This document shows, in pieces, positions 8,259 to 17,086 of a stretch of 64,000 bases of DNA (position 1 is its first letter; each line of letters opens with the position of its first letter). Source of the DNA: Amphibacillus cookii (lineage in GTDB: Bacteria > Bacillota > Bacilli > Bacillales > Amphibacillaceae); assembly GCF_016908375.1 (NCBI RefSeq), contig NZ_JAFBDS010000009.1, positions 124,001 to 188,000 on the forward strand, given 5' to 3'. The notes beneath the pieces are model-generated. The model saw only the letters and a list, made by a program, of their open reading frames with translations, had not been told where the DNA came from and searched no databases. A program made the position numbers and the translations under genes.

Positions 8259-10991
8259 ATGAATAAATTTGCAGTTATAGATTTAGAGACAACAGGAAAT
8301 GCGCCTAACAAAGGGGATCGCATTATTGAGATTGGGATTGTCATTTATCAAGATGGAGAAATTATTGACCAATACAATCAATTAATCAATCCAAATAAGC
8401 ATATCTCTCGCTTTATTTCACATTTAACTGGAATAACCAATGAAATGGTAATTGATAAACCTAGCTTCGAAGAGGTTGCTGATGATATTATTGCATTTTT
8501 TAAAAACGTCTATTTTGTTGCACACAATGTACCGTTTGACTTAGGTTTTTTAAATGTGGAGTTAAAAAATGCCGGTTATTCACCACTTAAGCAACCTATT
8601 ATTGACACGGTAGAGCTAAGTCGAGTGTTTTTTCCAAAAGCAAAAAGTTTTAAATTAGCTCATCTATCTCGTTGGTTGAAGCTTGAACATAATAGTCCCC
8701 ATAGAGCATTGTCAGATGCCTATGTAACTGCTAAACTGCTCGATCAACTGTTTGTAAAATTAGATAGCTTACCATTAACGACAATTAAACAATTACTCAA
8801 ATTAGAACCTTATTTAAAAAGTAACTTAAGTAATATATTGATTGAAAAAGAAGAAAAGGCCAAGTGCAAAGAACTGATCAATCAGTCCTATGACTATCCA
8901 TTTGGTTTAGCCGTTAAACCGATGATCCCAATCCATCAACAGGCCAACGAAAGTGAGCTAACATTTGGTGAATTATTGAACCTGCTTTTTGACAATCATA
9001 CACCCTTTGAAAAATGGTTTGAAAGATATGAAGACCGGCCCGGTCAACAAGAAATGGCTGAATATATCTACCACGCGTTCCAAAGTCATCAACATGGAAT
9101 TATTGAAGCCGGTGCCGGTATTGGCAAGTCAATTGCTTATCTTATTGCAGCTCTGTATCAAGCGAAATACCATCATGAAAAAATTATTGTCAGTACACAT
9201 TTAACTCAGCTTCAAAAACAATTATTGCACGAGGAGATCCCACGTCTTCGCCATGTGTTACCCTTTCCTTTTCAAGCAACTTTATTAAAGGGAAAACAAC
9301 ATTATTTAAGTTTACCGTTATTTAAAAAAGCATTACAAGAACACCCTTACCGAAATTATGATGAACTATTAATAAAAGCCATGATCATCGTTTGGTTGAC
9401 AGAAACCGAAACAGGGGATATCGATGAATTACAGTTACCGTCAGGTGGGGATCACTTCTTTAAACAGGTTTCCGTTGCTACTGAACATGCTTTACAAGTC
9501 AAGGTAAAAAAACACGGTGAATCTTTTTATGAATTTGCGCTTCAACAAAGCGAACAAGCTGACTTAATCATTATTAACCACGCGTTATTAGCAGATTATA
9601 TTATTCAAACACGGTCGCCCATTTATGGCATCAATAAAATCATTGTAGATGAAGCCCATCACTTAGAGCGTGTATTTGCTAATAAAGCTGGAATGCAAAT
9701 CGATTACCTTAGCTTCCAAAAGAGGCTTATCTCACTTAACCATATGCTAAAAGGGCTACATAATCATCATTTAAATCATAAATCAAATCAACTTATTGCA
9801 ACACTTTTAGAAGAAAATGATATGTTCTTCAGATATATTTATCATTATGTAAATGACCGTAGAAACAGGGATATCAATAAAAATGATGTTGGACGCTATC
9901 AATGTACAATTGATGATCCATATCAATCAGATTGGCAAACAACAGTAGAAATGGCAAATCGATTAATTCTGTTCATTAATGATCTATCTAACCAATTAAG
10001 TCAGATTGAAACGATCAAACAAGAAGAATTGTTAATTGGCCATCATACGAACGAACTAAGGGAAATGAAGGATAAATTAAAACGATTTTTTACTCCAGAT
10101 GAAAAAAATGCAGAGGTGAGATGGATTGAAATCGAATCCTATGGTGCTAAAAATGCTGTTTATTTATACCAAGAGCCGTTACAAATCCAGCAATTGTTAA
10201 GATCAACTTTATTTAAAGAGACAAATAGTGTTATTCTAACGAGTGCATCAATTACTATAGATGATCAATTCGAATTTTTTAAAAAGCAAATTGGCCTAGA
10301 CAGTGAAGCAATAGTCGAGCGAAAAATTCCATCACCGTATGTTTATCAAAATCAAGTAAAAGTACTGATTCCAAATGATTTCCCTCTGGCTCATTATAAG
10401 GAAATGGACCCTTTTATTGAAGCAAGTTGTGAGGCTATTTTTACTTTGGCAGAAATCACTAAAGGGCGTATGCTTATTTTATTTAATTCATATGAGATGT
10501 TAAAAAAAGCGTATTATCTGTTAAAAGAGTTATTTAATGATGATTATGTCCTAATTGCGCAAGGTATTTCAAGTGGAAGCCATGAACGATTAAAGAAAAA
10601 TTTTCAAAGCTTTAATCAAGCAATATTATTTGGCACGAATGCGTTTTGGGAAGGGTTAGACATACCCGGCAGTGATTTAACGTGTGTAGTTATGGTGAGA
10701 TTACCATTCGACAATCCAAACCATCCTGTGTTTAAAGCAAAATATACAAACTTACAATCAAGTGGGCAAAATCCATTTCTATCCTTGTCACTGCCCAATG
10801 CCGTGATTCGGTTCAAACAAGGCTTTGGTCGTCTCATACGTTCTCATACAGATAGAGGAATAATATTTATCTGTGATGATCGCATTATGACAAAACATTA
10901 TGGACAGACATTTCTAAATTCGATTGCGAACGTCCCTACTTTTCACCGGAGAACAAATGAATTATTAGAAATAGCTAATAATTGGATTTAG
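8259..10991 (+). CDS. dinG: DinG-family 3'-5' exonuclease/helicase-like ATPase
   Basis: The N-terminal DnaQ-like exonuclease has the DEDDh residues (DLETTG at 8-13, HNVPFDLGFL near 90, H-x-ALSDA near 151). The C-terminal half is XPD-like helicase superfamily 2, with Walker A GAGIGKS near 284-290 and DEAH near 463-466. No Fe-S cysteine cluster is visible, as in other Gram-positive DinG proteins, which act as exonucleases rather than helicases. ATG 8259 is chosen over 8250 because AAGGA has correct spacing to it. 910 residues is normal. Confidence 0.93.
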   Translation: MNKFAVIDLETTGNAPNKGDRIIEIGIVIYQDGEIIDQYNQLINPNKHISRFISHLTGITNEMVIDKPSFEEVADDIIAFFKNVYFVAHNVPFDLGFLNVELKNAGYSPLKQPIIDTVELSRVFFPKAKSFKLAHLSRWLKLEHNSPHRALSDAYVTAKLLDQLFVKLDSLPLTTIKQLLKLEPYLKSNLSNILIEKEEKAKCKELINQSYDYPFGLAVKPMIPIHQQANESELTFGELLNLLFDNHTPFEKWFERYEDRPGQQEMAEYIYHAFQSHQHGIIEAGAGIGKSIAYLIAALYQAKYHHEKIIVSTHLTQLQKQLLHEEIPRLRHVLPFPFQATLLKGKQHYLSLPLFKKALQEHPYRNYDELLIKAMIIVWLTETETGDIDELQLPSGGDHFFKQVSVATEHALQVKVKKHGESFYEFALQQSEQADLIIINHALLADYIIQTRSPIYGINKIIVDEAHHLERVFANKAGMQIDYLSFQKRLISLNHMLKGLHNHHLNHKSNQLIATLLEENDMFFRYIYHYVNDRRNRDINKNDVGRYQCTIDDPYQSDWQTTVEMANRLILFINDLSNQLSQIETIKQEELLIGHHTNELREMKDKLKRFFTPDEKNAEVRWIEIESYGAKNAVYLYQEPLQIQQLLRSTLFKETNSVILTSASITIDDQFEFFKKQIGLDSEAIVERKIPSPYVYQNQVKVLIPNDFPLAHYKEMDPFIEASCEAIFTLAEITKGRMLILFNSYEMLKKAYYLLKELFNDDYVLIAQGISSGSHERLKKNFQSFNQAILFGTNAFWEGLDIPGSDLTCVVMVRLPFDNPNHPVFKAKYTNLQSSGQNPFLSLSLPNAVIRFKQGFGRLIRSHTDRGIIFICDDRIMTKHYGQTFLNSIANVPTFHRRTNELLEIANNWI

Positions 10992-11044
10992 TAACACCTT
11001 CAAATTGAGGAATAATAACCAAACATTATTTAGGTGGTGCTAAA

Positions 11045-11851
11045 ATGAAGGTAGGTTGGCTATTTGGGCTACTTTTAATTACAATTTCAATACTCGTATC
11101 CTTCTCTAATCAGTCAGAGGTAGTGGTGTATTTCCTTGACCTTCCAGATGGGGAAGCAACACTAGTACAAGGAACCAATCAGCAATATACTTTAATTAAT
11201 ACCGGCTCAAAAGCAAGCGAAATTTATTTAATTAAATTTTTGGAAACATTAGAGATTGATACCATCAAGCATCTCATTATAACAGACAATGATCAAAGTT
11301 ATTGTGCGAATAAAGATTTGATTATTAACAAATTTGATGTTAAACATGTATTTGATATAAGTGAAACAATGAATCAGCATAGAACTAAACTAGCGACGCC
11401 TACATTGAGTAAGGAACCCACATCCATTCATTTAGATGCTGGATTAACCTTTCATGTATTAGCTGTTTCAAATCAACCACGTTCTTCAACAAACGTGCTC
11501 ACTTATAATAATCAAGCTATTCTTTTTATGGGGAGAACAAGCATAACTGACGATGATATTGAAAATTTTAATAAGTATGATTTTCAAATTGTTAAAACTG
11601 CACATTTTGGCGCAACATTTTTACCTGCTCGACATATATTAACAAAAATCAATCCTGACGTAGCCATATTTTTCACTTCTTCACAAAATGAAACAGATGG
11701 CCAATTATTGTATTATCTTGAAGAACGCTGGATTGAACCGTACTTTTTAGAAGATGTTGGTTCCCTTATTGCTATCTTTAAAGATTCCGATTATGATATA
11801 GAAGTGCAATTTCGCACAAAAAATATGAAGCATCATATTAATTTTGACTAA
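11045..11851 (+). CDS. membrane-anchored, decayed ComEC-like beta-lactamase-fold protein
   Basis: A 268-residue protein with one N-terminal transmembrane or signal helix (5-22). The body follows the layout of the ComEC/Rec2 extracellular metallo-beta-lactamase domain: VVYFLDLPDGEATLVQG resembles the usual VxFIDVGQGDAxLI, YTLINTGSK stands where LIDGG is expected, and LIITDNDQSYCANKD stands where the HxHxDH metal motif should be. All the metal histidines are missing, so it is very probably not a hydrolase. It sits alone between dinG and ypmA with an AGGTGG ribosome binding site. The fold is inferred from the motif layout; no function is claimed. Confidence 0.55.
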   Translation: MKVGWLFGLLLITISILVSFSNQSEVVVYFLDLPDGEATLVQGTNQQYTLINTGSKASEIYLIKFLETLEIDTIKHLIITDNDQSYCANKDLIINKFDVKHVFDISETMNQHRTKLATPTLSKEPTSIHLDAGLTFHVLAVSNQPRSSTNVLTYNNQAILFMGRTSITDDDIENFNKYDFQIVKTAHFGATFLPARHILTKINPDVAIFFTSSQNETDGQLLYYLEERWIEPYFLEDVGSLIAIFKDSDYDIEVQFRTKNMKHHINFD

Positions 11852-11877
11852 AAACCTGTTATAATGTATACAGGTTT
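11852..11877 (+). promoter_or_regulatory. extended -10 promoter inside a perfect palindrome, upstream of ypmA
   Basis: TG-T-TATAAT (11857-11865) is an extended -10 box. It is framed by AAACCTGT (11852-11859) and ACAGGTTT (11870-11877), a perfect 8-bp inverted repeat with a 10-bp centre. No T-run follows, so an operator is more likely than a terminator. No good -35 box is visible. Confidence 0.4.
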
Positions 11878-11929
11878 CCCATATGTCGTTGTGCGATATG
11901 GATTATTCGATAGAAAAGGCTGGGATAAA

Positions 11930-12103
11930 ATGAAAAAAGAACAAATCGAAACGCTATCAACCGTTAGATTACAATACAATCCTGAATTATATAAAGTTGT
12001 TGATAGCTTAAACCGAACACTTAAAGATGACGATTTAATGTTTGGCTTAGCATTAGATGAGGTGGACAATGAGACGGCAGTCTTCACCATTTATCGAACT
12101 TAG
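11930..12103 (+). CDS. ypmA: YpmA family protein
   Basis: A 57-residue protein matching the conserved YpmA core LYKVVDSLNRTLKDDDLMFG and the ending VFTIYRT. The start at ATG 11930 gives the usual length; the frame is open further upstream, but that extension runs through the promoter-like palindrome. YpmA has no known function. It overlaps ypmB by 35 bp, so the two are co-translated. Confidence 0.8.
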   Translation: MKKEQIETLSTVRLQYNPELYKVVDSLNRTLKDDDLMFGLALDEVDNETAVFTIYRT

Positions 12104-12593
12104 TTGGCTTAAAGTCGTCTTTCTTCTATTTATCCTTGCTATCCTAATTATAATAGGGTTTTCAGTTTATTTGTATCAAAGCGTTAATACAGAAAAAACA
12201 AAAGGTTTTTCTGATACAAGAGAACGTGTTGAACAACAACTAGAAATTGCTTCGATTGACGACATTTCACGCTATCATGGATCAAAATATTTTCATGTGG
12301 TTGAAGCTAAATCCACTTCGGATGAACATCTAGTCATTTTTGTTGATCAGACAGACCAAGATGCGGAATTGGTAACATATTATAAGGAAGATTGGATTGA
12401 AATTGATCATGTTCTTGACGAATGGCGCAACCAAACTGTTTATCAAGAGATATACCATACCCAAATAGGGTTACGTCATCAAACCCCGCTTTTGGAAATT
12501 GTCTATCTTGATGAGTCAGGTAGACTAAGCTATGATTACTATCGTTTAGATAATGGAGAGTATGATAGTGGTATATCATTTGCAAACCATTAA
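12069..12593 (+). CDS. ypmB: YpmB (DUF5590) single-pass membrane protein
   Basis: A 174-residue protein: short cytoplasmic N-terminus, one strong transmembrane helix (about 13-35), then an extracytoplasmic domain of the DUF5590/PepSY-like type. The start is ATG 12069 with GAGGTGG 3-10 bp upstream, inside ypmA. Function unknown; the gene is conserved beside aspB in Bacillaceae. Confidence 0.8.
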   Translation: MRRQSSPFIELSWLKVVFLLFILAILIIIGFSVYLYQSVNTEKTKGFSDTRERVEQQLEIASIDDISRYHGSKYFHVVEAKSTSDEHLVIFVDQTDQDAELVTYYKEDWIEIDHVLDEWRNQTVYQEIYHTQIGLRHQTPLLEIVYLDESGRLSYDYYRLDNGEYDSGISFANH

Positions 12594-12612
12594 CTGAAAG
12601 AAAGGTGATAAC

Positions 12613-13800
12613 ATGCAGCTAGCAAATCGAGTACAAAAAATAACGCCATCTTCAACCTTAGCAATAACAGCAAAAGCAAAGGCACTTAAACAAGCTGGAC
12701 ATGATGTCATAGGGTTAGGTGCTGGTGAGCCAGACTTCAATACACCAAATTTTATTATTAAAGCAGCTGAGCACGCCATGCACACTGGATTAACGCGTTA
12801 TACACCAGCAGGAGGCATACTAGAGTTAAAAGAAGCAATTACAAATAAAATGTATCGTGATCACCAACTGTCCTATCATCCTGATCAAGTTGTTGTGACA
12901 ACAGGAGCAAAACATGCATTATTTACATTATTTCAGGTTTTACTTAATAAGGGGGATGAAGTCATTGTCCCAGCTCCATATTGGGTAAGCTACCCCGAAC
13001 AGATTAAATTAGCAGAAGGCACACCCATTTTTGTGACTGGTGAAGAAAAAAATCATTTTAAATTAACAGCAAAACAACTAGAAGAAGCGATTACTGCCAA
13101 GACAAAAGCAGTTATTATTAATTCGCCTAGTAATCCAACAGGTATGATGTATACCAAAGAAGAATTGAAAGCAATTGGCGACGTATGTCTTAAACATAAC
13201 TTATTAATTGTTTCTGATGAAATTTATGAAAAATTAACTTATACTGACCAAGAACATATTTCCATTAGTCAACTTTCAAATCAATTAAAGGAACAAACAG
13301 TAATTATTAATGGTGTATCAAAATCACATGCTATGACGGGCTGGCGTATTGGATACGCCGTTGGAAGTAAGACACTTATTAAAGCAATGAGTAACCTTAT
13401 ATCACATTCAACATCTAATCCGACAACCATTGCTCAGTATGGTGCACTTGCAGCCTATCAGGCTAATGATGATGAAATTGTTAAAATGAAGCAAGCTTTT
13501 AAGGAAAGACTCGACCGCACTTATGAGTTACTCACTCAAGTACCAGGGATAAATTGTCTTAAACCAATGGGGGCCTTCTATCTGTTTCCGAATGTATCAG
13601 AAGCAATGAAGAAAACGGGATTTGATTCTATTGAAGCATGGGTGACTGCGATATTAGAGGAAGAAAAAGTGGCGCTTGTACCAGGCAGTGGATTTGGTGC
13701 ACCAGATAATGTGAGATTATCTTATGCCATTGAACTTGATCAATTAGAGAAAGCTATTGATCGGATTCAACATTTTATTAACAGACATCAACAAATATAA
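12613..13800 (+). CDS. aspB: aspartate aminotransferase
   Basis: A PLP-dependent class I aminotransferase, subgroup I-gamma, interconverting aspartate/2-oxoglutarate and oxaloacetate/glutamate. GLGAGEPDF near 36-44 and the PLP lysine in [15 protein letters not shown] (about residue 239) are visible, as is NSPSNPTG. 395 residues is typical. It lies 23 bp upstream of asnS, so aspartate production and asparaginyl-tRNA charging are transcribed together, as in B. subtilis. Confidence 0.93.
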   Translation: MQLANRVQKITPSSTLAITAKAKALKQAGHDVIGLGAGEPDFNTPNFIIKAAEHAMHTGLTRYTPAGGILELKEAITNKMYRDHQLSYHPDQVVVTTGAKHALFTLFQVLLNKGDEVIVPAPYWVSYPEQIKLAEGTPIFVTGEEKNHFKLTAKQLEEAITAKTKAVIINSPSNPTGMMYTKEELKAIGDVCLKHNLLIVSDEIYEKLTYTDQEHISISQLSNQLKEQTVIINGVSKSHAMTGWRIGYAVGSKTLIKAMSNLISHSTSNPTTIAQYGALAAYQANDDEIVKMKQAFKERLDRTYELLTQVPGINCLKPMGAFYLFPNVSEAMKKTGFDSIEAWVTAILEEEKVALVPGSGFGAPDNVRLSYAIELDQLEKAIDRIQHFINRHQQI

Positions 13801-13823
13801 AAGAGAGCTTTGGAGGGTTATCA

Positions 13824-15116
13824 TTGAAGACAACGATAAATAAAGTGAAAAACTATGTAGGAACAGAAGTAACCATTGGTGCCTGGCTTGCCAATAAACG
13901 CTCTAGTGGCAAAATTGCTTTCCTACAGTTACGGGATGGAACAGGTTTCATTCAGGGTGTCGTCGTTAAGGCGGAAGTAGATGAAGAGATATTCAGCCAA
14001 GCGAAAGCATTAACACAAGAATCGTCGGTATGGGTAACTGGTGTGATCGTAGAAGACGCACGGTCACCATTTGGATTTGAAATGCAAGTGAAGACACTAG
14101 AAATGATTCATGAATCCGTTGATTTCCCGATAACACCTAAAGAACATGGAACTGAATTTCTAATGGACCATCGGCATTTATGGTTGCGTTCAAAACGTCA
14201 ACACGCGGTTATGAAAATTCGCAATGAAATCATTCGAGCAACCTATCAATTCTTTAATGACAATGATTATATAAAAATAGATCCACCTATTTTAACTGGA
14301 TCAGCAGCTGAAGGAACAACAGAATTATTCCATACACAGTATTTTGATGAAGAAGCCTATTTATCACAGAGTGGCCAGTTATATATGGAAGCAGCCGCTA
14401 TGGCTTTTGGAAAAGTTTTCTCTTTCGGACCTACATTTCGGGCAGAAAAATCAAAAACACGGCGGCATTTGATAGAATTCTGGATGATTGAACCTGAAAT
14501 GGCATTTACCGATCATGAAGAGAGTTTGGCTATTCAAGAAGCTTATGTAAGCTATTTAGCGAAAGCTGTCTTAACAAATTGTAAGTTGGAGCTAACAACA
14601 CTTGACCGAGATATAGTAAGCCTAGAAAAAATACAAGCACCATTTCCTCGTATTACATATGATGAAGCTATTGCTTTATTAAAGGAGAAAGGTTTTGGTG
14701 ATATTGAATGGGGAGAAGACTTCGGTGCACCTCATGAAACAGCTATTGCGGAAAGTTTCGATAAACCCGTATTTATTACTCACTATCCAGCTAACATAAA
14801 GGCATTTTATATGAAACCAGACCCAGATCGTCCAGAAGTTGTATTATGTGCTGATTTAATAGCCCCTGAAGGATATGGAGAAATTGTTGGTGGATCACAG
14901 CGTATTGATGACTTAGAGTTGATGAAACAACGTTATCAAGAACATCAATTATCTGGTGATGCATATCAATGGTATTTGGAATTAAGACAATATGGTAGTG
15001 TTCCTCATTCAGGTTTTGGATTGGGCCTTGAACGCACAGTAGCTTGGTTTGCCGGTGTTGAACATGTACGTGAAACCATTCCGTTTCCAAGGTTATTAAA
15101 TAGATTATATCCATAA
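13824..15116 (+). CDS. asnS: asparaginyl-tRNA synthetase
   Basis: A class IIb aminoacyl-tRNA synthetase that charges tRNA-Asn. An N-terminal OB fold (residues 1-110) is followed by the catalytic core with motif 2 [21 protein letters not shown] and motif 3 [12 protein letters not shown]. The TTG start follows GGAGGG at good spacing. 430 residues is normal. No T-box leader is visible upstream. Confidence 0.95.
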   Translation: MKTTINKVKNYVGTEVTIGAWLANKRSSGKIAFLQLRDGTGFIQGVVVKAEVDEEIFSQAKALTQESSVWVTGVIVEDARSPFGFEMQVKTLEMIHESVDFPITPKEHGTEFLMDHRHLWLRSKRQHAVMKIRNEIIRATYQFFNDNDYIKIDPPILTGSAAEGTTELFHTQYFDEEAYLSQSGQLYMEAAAMAFGKVFSFGPTFRAEKSKTRRHLIEFWMIEPEMAFTDHEESLAIQEAYVSYLAKAVLTNCKLELTTLDRDIVSLEKIQAPFPRITYDEAIALLKEKGFGDIEWGEDFGAPHETAIAESFDKPVFITHYPANIKAFYMKPDPDRPEVVLCADLIAPEGYGEIVGGSQRIDDLELMKQRYQEHQLSGDAYQWYLELRQYGSVPHSGFGLGLERTVAWFAGVEHVRETIPFPRLLNRLYP

Positions 15117-15212
15117 TCGATAGATACAATAGGGGAATTGACAAAACATGATATCTTCCCTAATCAGTTAAGGATTTTCTAACTGTTAATAGGGAGAAAA
15201 AATATTTTTATA

Positions 15213-15247
15213 AAGCCCTCGAATAACTTCGGGGGCTCTTTCTATCT
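15213..15247 (+). terminator. terminator of aspB-asnS
   Basis: AGCCCTCGAA (15214-15223) pairs with TTCGGGGGCT (15228-15237), followed by CTTTCTATCTTT. Confidence 0.75.
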
Positions 15248-15292
15248 TTAATGGTCAATAAATATGTTAGAATAATGTCAGAGGTGACTGAG

Positions 15293-15979
15293 ATGAAAAA
15301 GCAACAAAATTATCAATTATTTTTAAGTGAGCAAATAGCCATACCTTCCCGATTACTTAGTCAATATCATACGTTGTCTCTAACCGAGCAAGAACTAATC
15401 GTCATTCTACATATCCACCATGCTTTTCTTAAGGGTAAGTATTTTCCTACACCTTTTGAAATTGCAGAGCTATCAAGTTTCGATGAACAAACATGTAGTC
15501 AACTTTTAAGGCAGCTTATGCAAAAAAATATTTTAACTATTATTGAGACAAAAGATGATCAAGGAATTGTTGATGAGTGTTATTCGTTGGAACCATTATG
15601 GGAATTACTATACAGTAAAAAAACTAAACCAAAAACTGATGAAGAGCAATCCTCCATGAATATTTTTATATTATTTGAACAAGAATTTGGACGTCCCTTG
15701 TCACCATTTGAAATTGAAACGATCAACATTTGGCTAGATGAAGATGCGTTTGAACCGTCACTTATTAAAGCCGCGTTAAGGGAATCGGTATTAATGAGCA
15801 AACTCAATTTTAAATATATCGATCGCATATTACGTGAATGGAAACGTAAAGGTATTCGTACGGTTAGCGATGCAAGAGCCGAATCAAAAGCTTTTCATAC
15901 TAAACGATCTACTGAAAACAAAAGAGCAACGAAACGTGACACATCTGTATACTATAATTGGTTAGAGGAAGATGAATAG
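15293..15979 (+). CDS. dnaD: primosomal protein DnaD
   Basis: DnaD acts with DnaB and DnaI to load the replicative helicase at oriC and at restarting forks. The N-terminal winged-helix half (LTEQELIVILHIHHAF) and the C-terminal DnaD/DnaB2 domain (FGRPLSPFEIETINIW to YIDRILREWKRKGI) are both present. The start ATG 15293 has GAGGTG 6 bp upstream; the longer frame to 15251 overlaps the terminator. 228 residues fits the family. It is followed by nth after 17 bp. Confidence 0.92.
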   Translation: MKKQQNYQLFLSEQIAIPSRLLSQYHTLSLTEQELIVILHIHHAFLKGKYFPTPFEIAELSSFDEQTCSQLLRQLMQKNILTIIETKDDQGIVDECYSLEPLWELLYSKKTKPKTDEEQSSMNIFILFEQEFGRPLSPFEIETINIWLDEDAFEPSLIKAALRESVLMSKLNFKYIDRILREWKRKGIRTVSDARAESKAFHTKRSTENKRATKRDTSVYYNWLEEDE

Positions 15980-15996
15980 AGGGGGGAGGACCAGTT

Positions 15997-16647
15997 ATGT
16001 TAAACAAAGCACAAATACACTATGTCTTAAGTGTAATGGAAGAAATGTATCCTGATGCAGCATGTGAATTGGTCCATGACAATCCTTTTGAACTTGTCAT
16101 TGCTGTAGCACTTTCAGCTCAATGTACCGATCAACTTGTTAATAAAGTAACGAAAGATTTATTTAAAAAATATAAAACACCAGAAGACTACTTATCAGTT
16201 CCTCTAGAAGAATTACAAAACGATATTCGTTCAATCGGTCTTTACCGTAACAAAGCAAAAAATATTCAAAAATTATCTCGTTCACTAATTGATGACTTTA
16301 ATGGTGTTGTACCAGAGACAAAGGAAGAATTAGAGACTTTAGCTGGAGTAGGTAGAAAAACAGCAAATGTAGTAACATCAGTTGCTTTTAATCAACCTGC
16401 TATTGCTGTCGACACACACGTGGAGCGTGTATCTAAACGTTTGGGAATATGCAGATGGAAAGATACCCCACTAGAAGTCGAGAAAACATTAATGCGTAAA
16501 GTACCAAAACAAGCATGGAGCGACACCCATCATCGTATGATATTTTTCGGACGTTACCATTGTAAAGCTAGAAATCCAAACTGCGGAAGTTGTAAATTGT
16601 TAGATATTTGTCGTGAAGGTAAAAAGCGAATGAAACAAAAGGGGTGA
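15997..16647 (+). CDS. nth: endonuclease III
   Basis: A bifunctional DNA glycosylase/AP lyase for oxidised pyrimidines. The helix-hairpin-helix with the catalytic Lys is seen in LAGVGRKTANVV and the catalytic Asp in AVDTHVERVSKR. Four C-terminal cysteines with C-x6-C-x2-C-x5-C spacing (near residues 189-205) form the [4Fe-4S] loop. 216 residues is normal. The dnaD-nth-ypoC order is conserved. Confidence 0.95.
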   Translation: MLNKAQIHYVLSVMEEMYPDAACELVHDNPFELVIAVALSAQCTDQLVNKVTKDLFKKYKTPEDYLSVPLEELQNDIRSIGLYRNKAKNIQKLSRSLIDDFNGVVPETKEELETLAGVGRKTANVVTSVAFNQPAIAVDTHVERVSKRLGICRWKDTPLEVEKTLMRKVPKQAWSDTHHRMIFFGRYHCKARNPNCGSCKLLDICREGKKRMKQKG

Positions 16648-16655
16648 AGTGGTTT

Positions 16656-17006
16656 ATGAACAAAGAAGACTGGATTGAAAAATGGAAATATCAATCCCCA
16701 CATTTATCACAGTTATTTCACAACAAGCATTACCAAGAGGCGGTAGGGCCCATGGGTACATCCTTAAACCTTTTTATAGATGCTTTATATCATTTGAATC
16801 AACAGTCTTGGTCAAAAGGCGATCTGTATCAAACGATAGATTCACTTGAACATAAACCGTTTAATATCGGAGAACGTGTTCATTATATTGCATCTAATTT
16901 AAGTCAATACCACGCTTATATCCAATTAGATGCTTTGTATCAAGAGTTAGAGAAGTTATATGCTAAAGTTGAAGTTCTTGAGCTTTATGCAAAAGATAAT
17001 AAATAA
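16656..17006 (+). CDS. ypoC: YpoC-like protein
   Basis: A soluble, mostly helical protein of 116 residues with no recognisable catalytic motif. It occupies the ypoC position after nth and has the size of that family, including a conserved-looking P-x-N-I-G-E-R (residues about 68-74) and an end rich in Leu/Glu. Start ATG 16656 is preferred over GTG 16644 because the AAAGGGG ribosome binding site then has correct spacing. Function unknown. Confidence 0.7.
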   Translation: MNKEDWIEKWKYQSPHLSQLFHNKHYQEAVGPMGTSLNLFIDALYHLNQQSWSKGDLYQTIDSLEHKPFNIGERVHYIASNLSQYHAYIQLDALYQELEKLYAKVEVLELYAKDNK

Positions 17007-17053
17007 AATCAACCTTTTAAATAATGAAATACGTATTATCTATTGAGATAAAG

Positions 17054-17083
17054 AAGACCACTCATTTTCATGAGTGGTCTTTA
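17054..17083. terminator. bidirectional terminator between ypoC and ponA
   Basis: AAGACCACTCAT (17054-17065) and ATGAGTGGTCTT (17070-17081) form a perfect 12-bp stem with a 4-base loop between two convergent genes. Confidence 0.85.
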
Positions 17084-17086
17084 GTA

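Noticed and set aside
12613..15116. T-box leader for asnS
   Set aside because: asnS follows aspB by 23 bp, and no T-box sequence (TGGNACCGCG) was seen before aspB or asnS.
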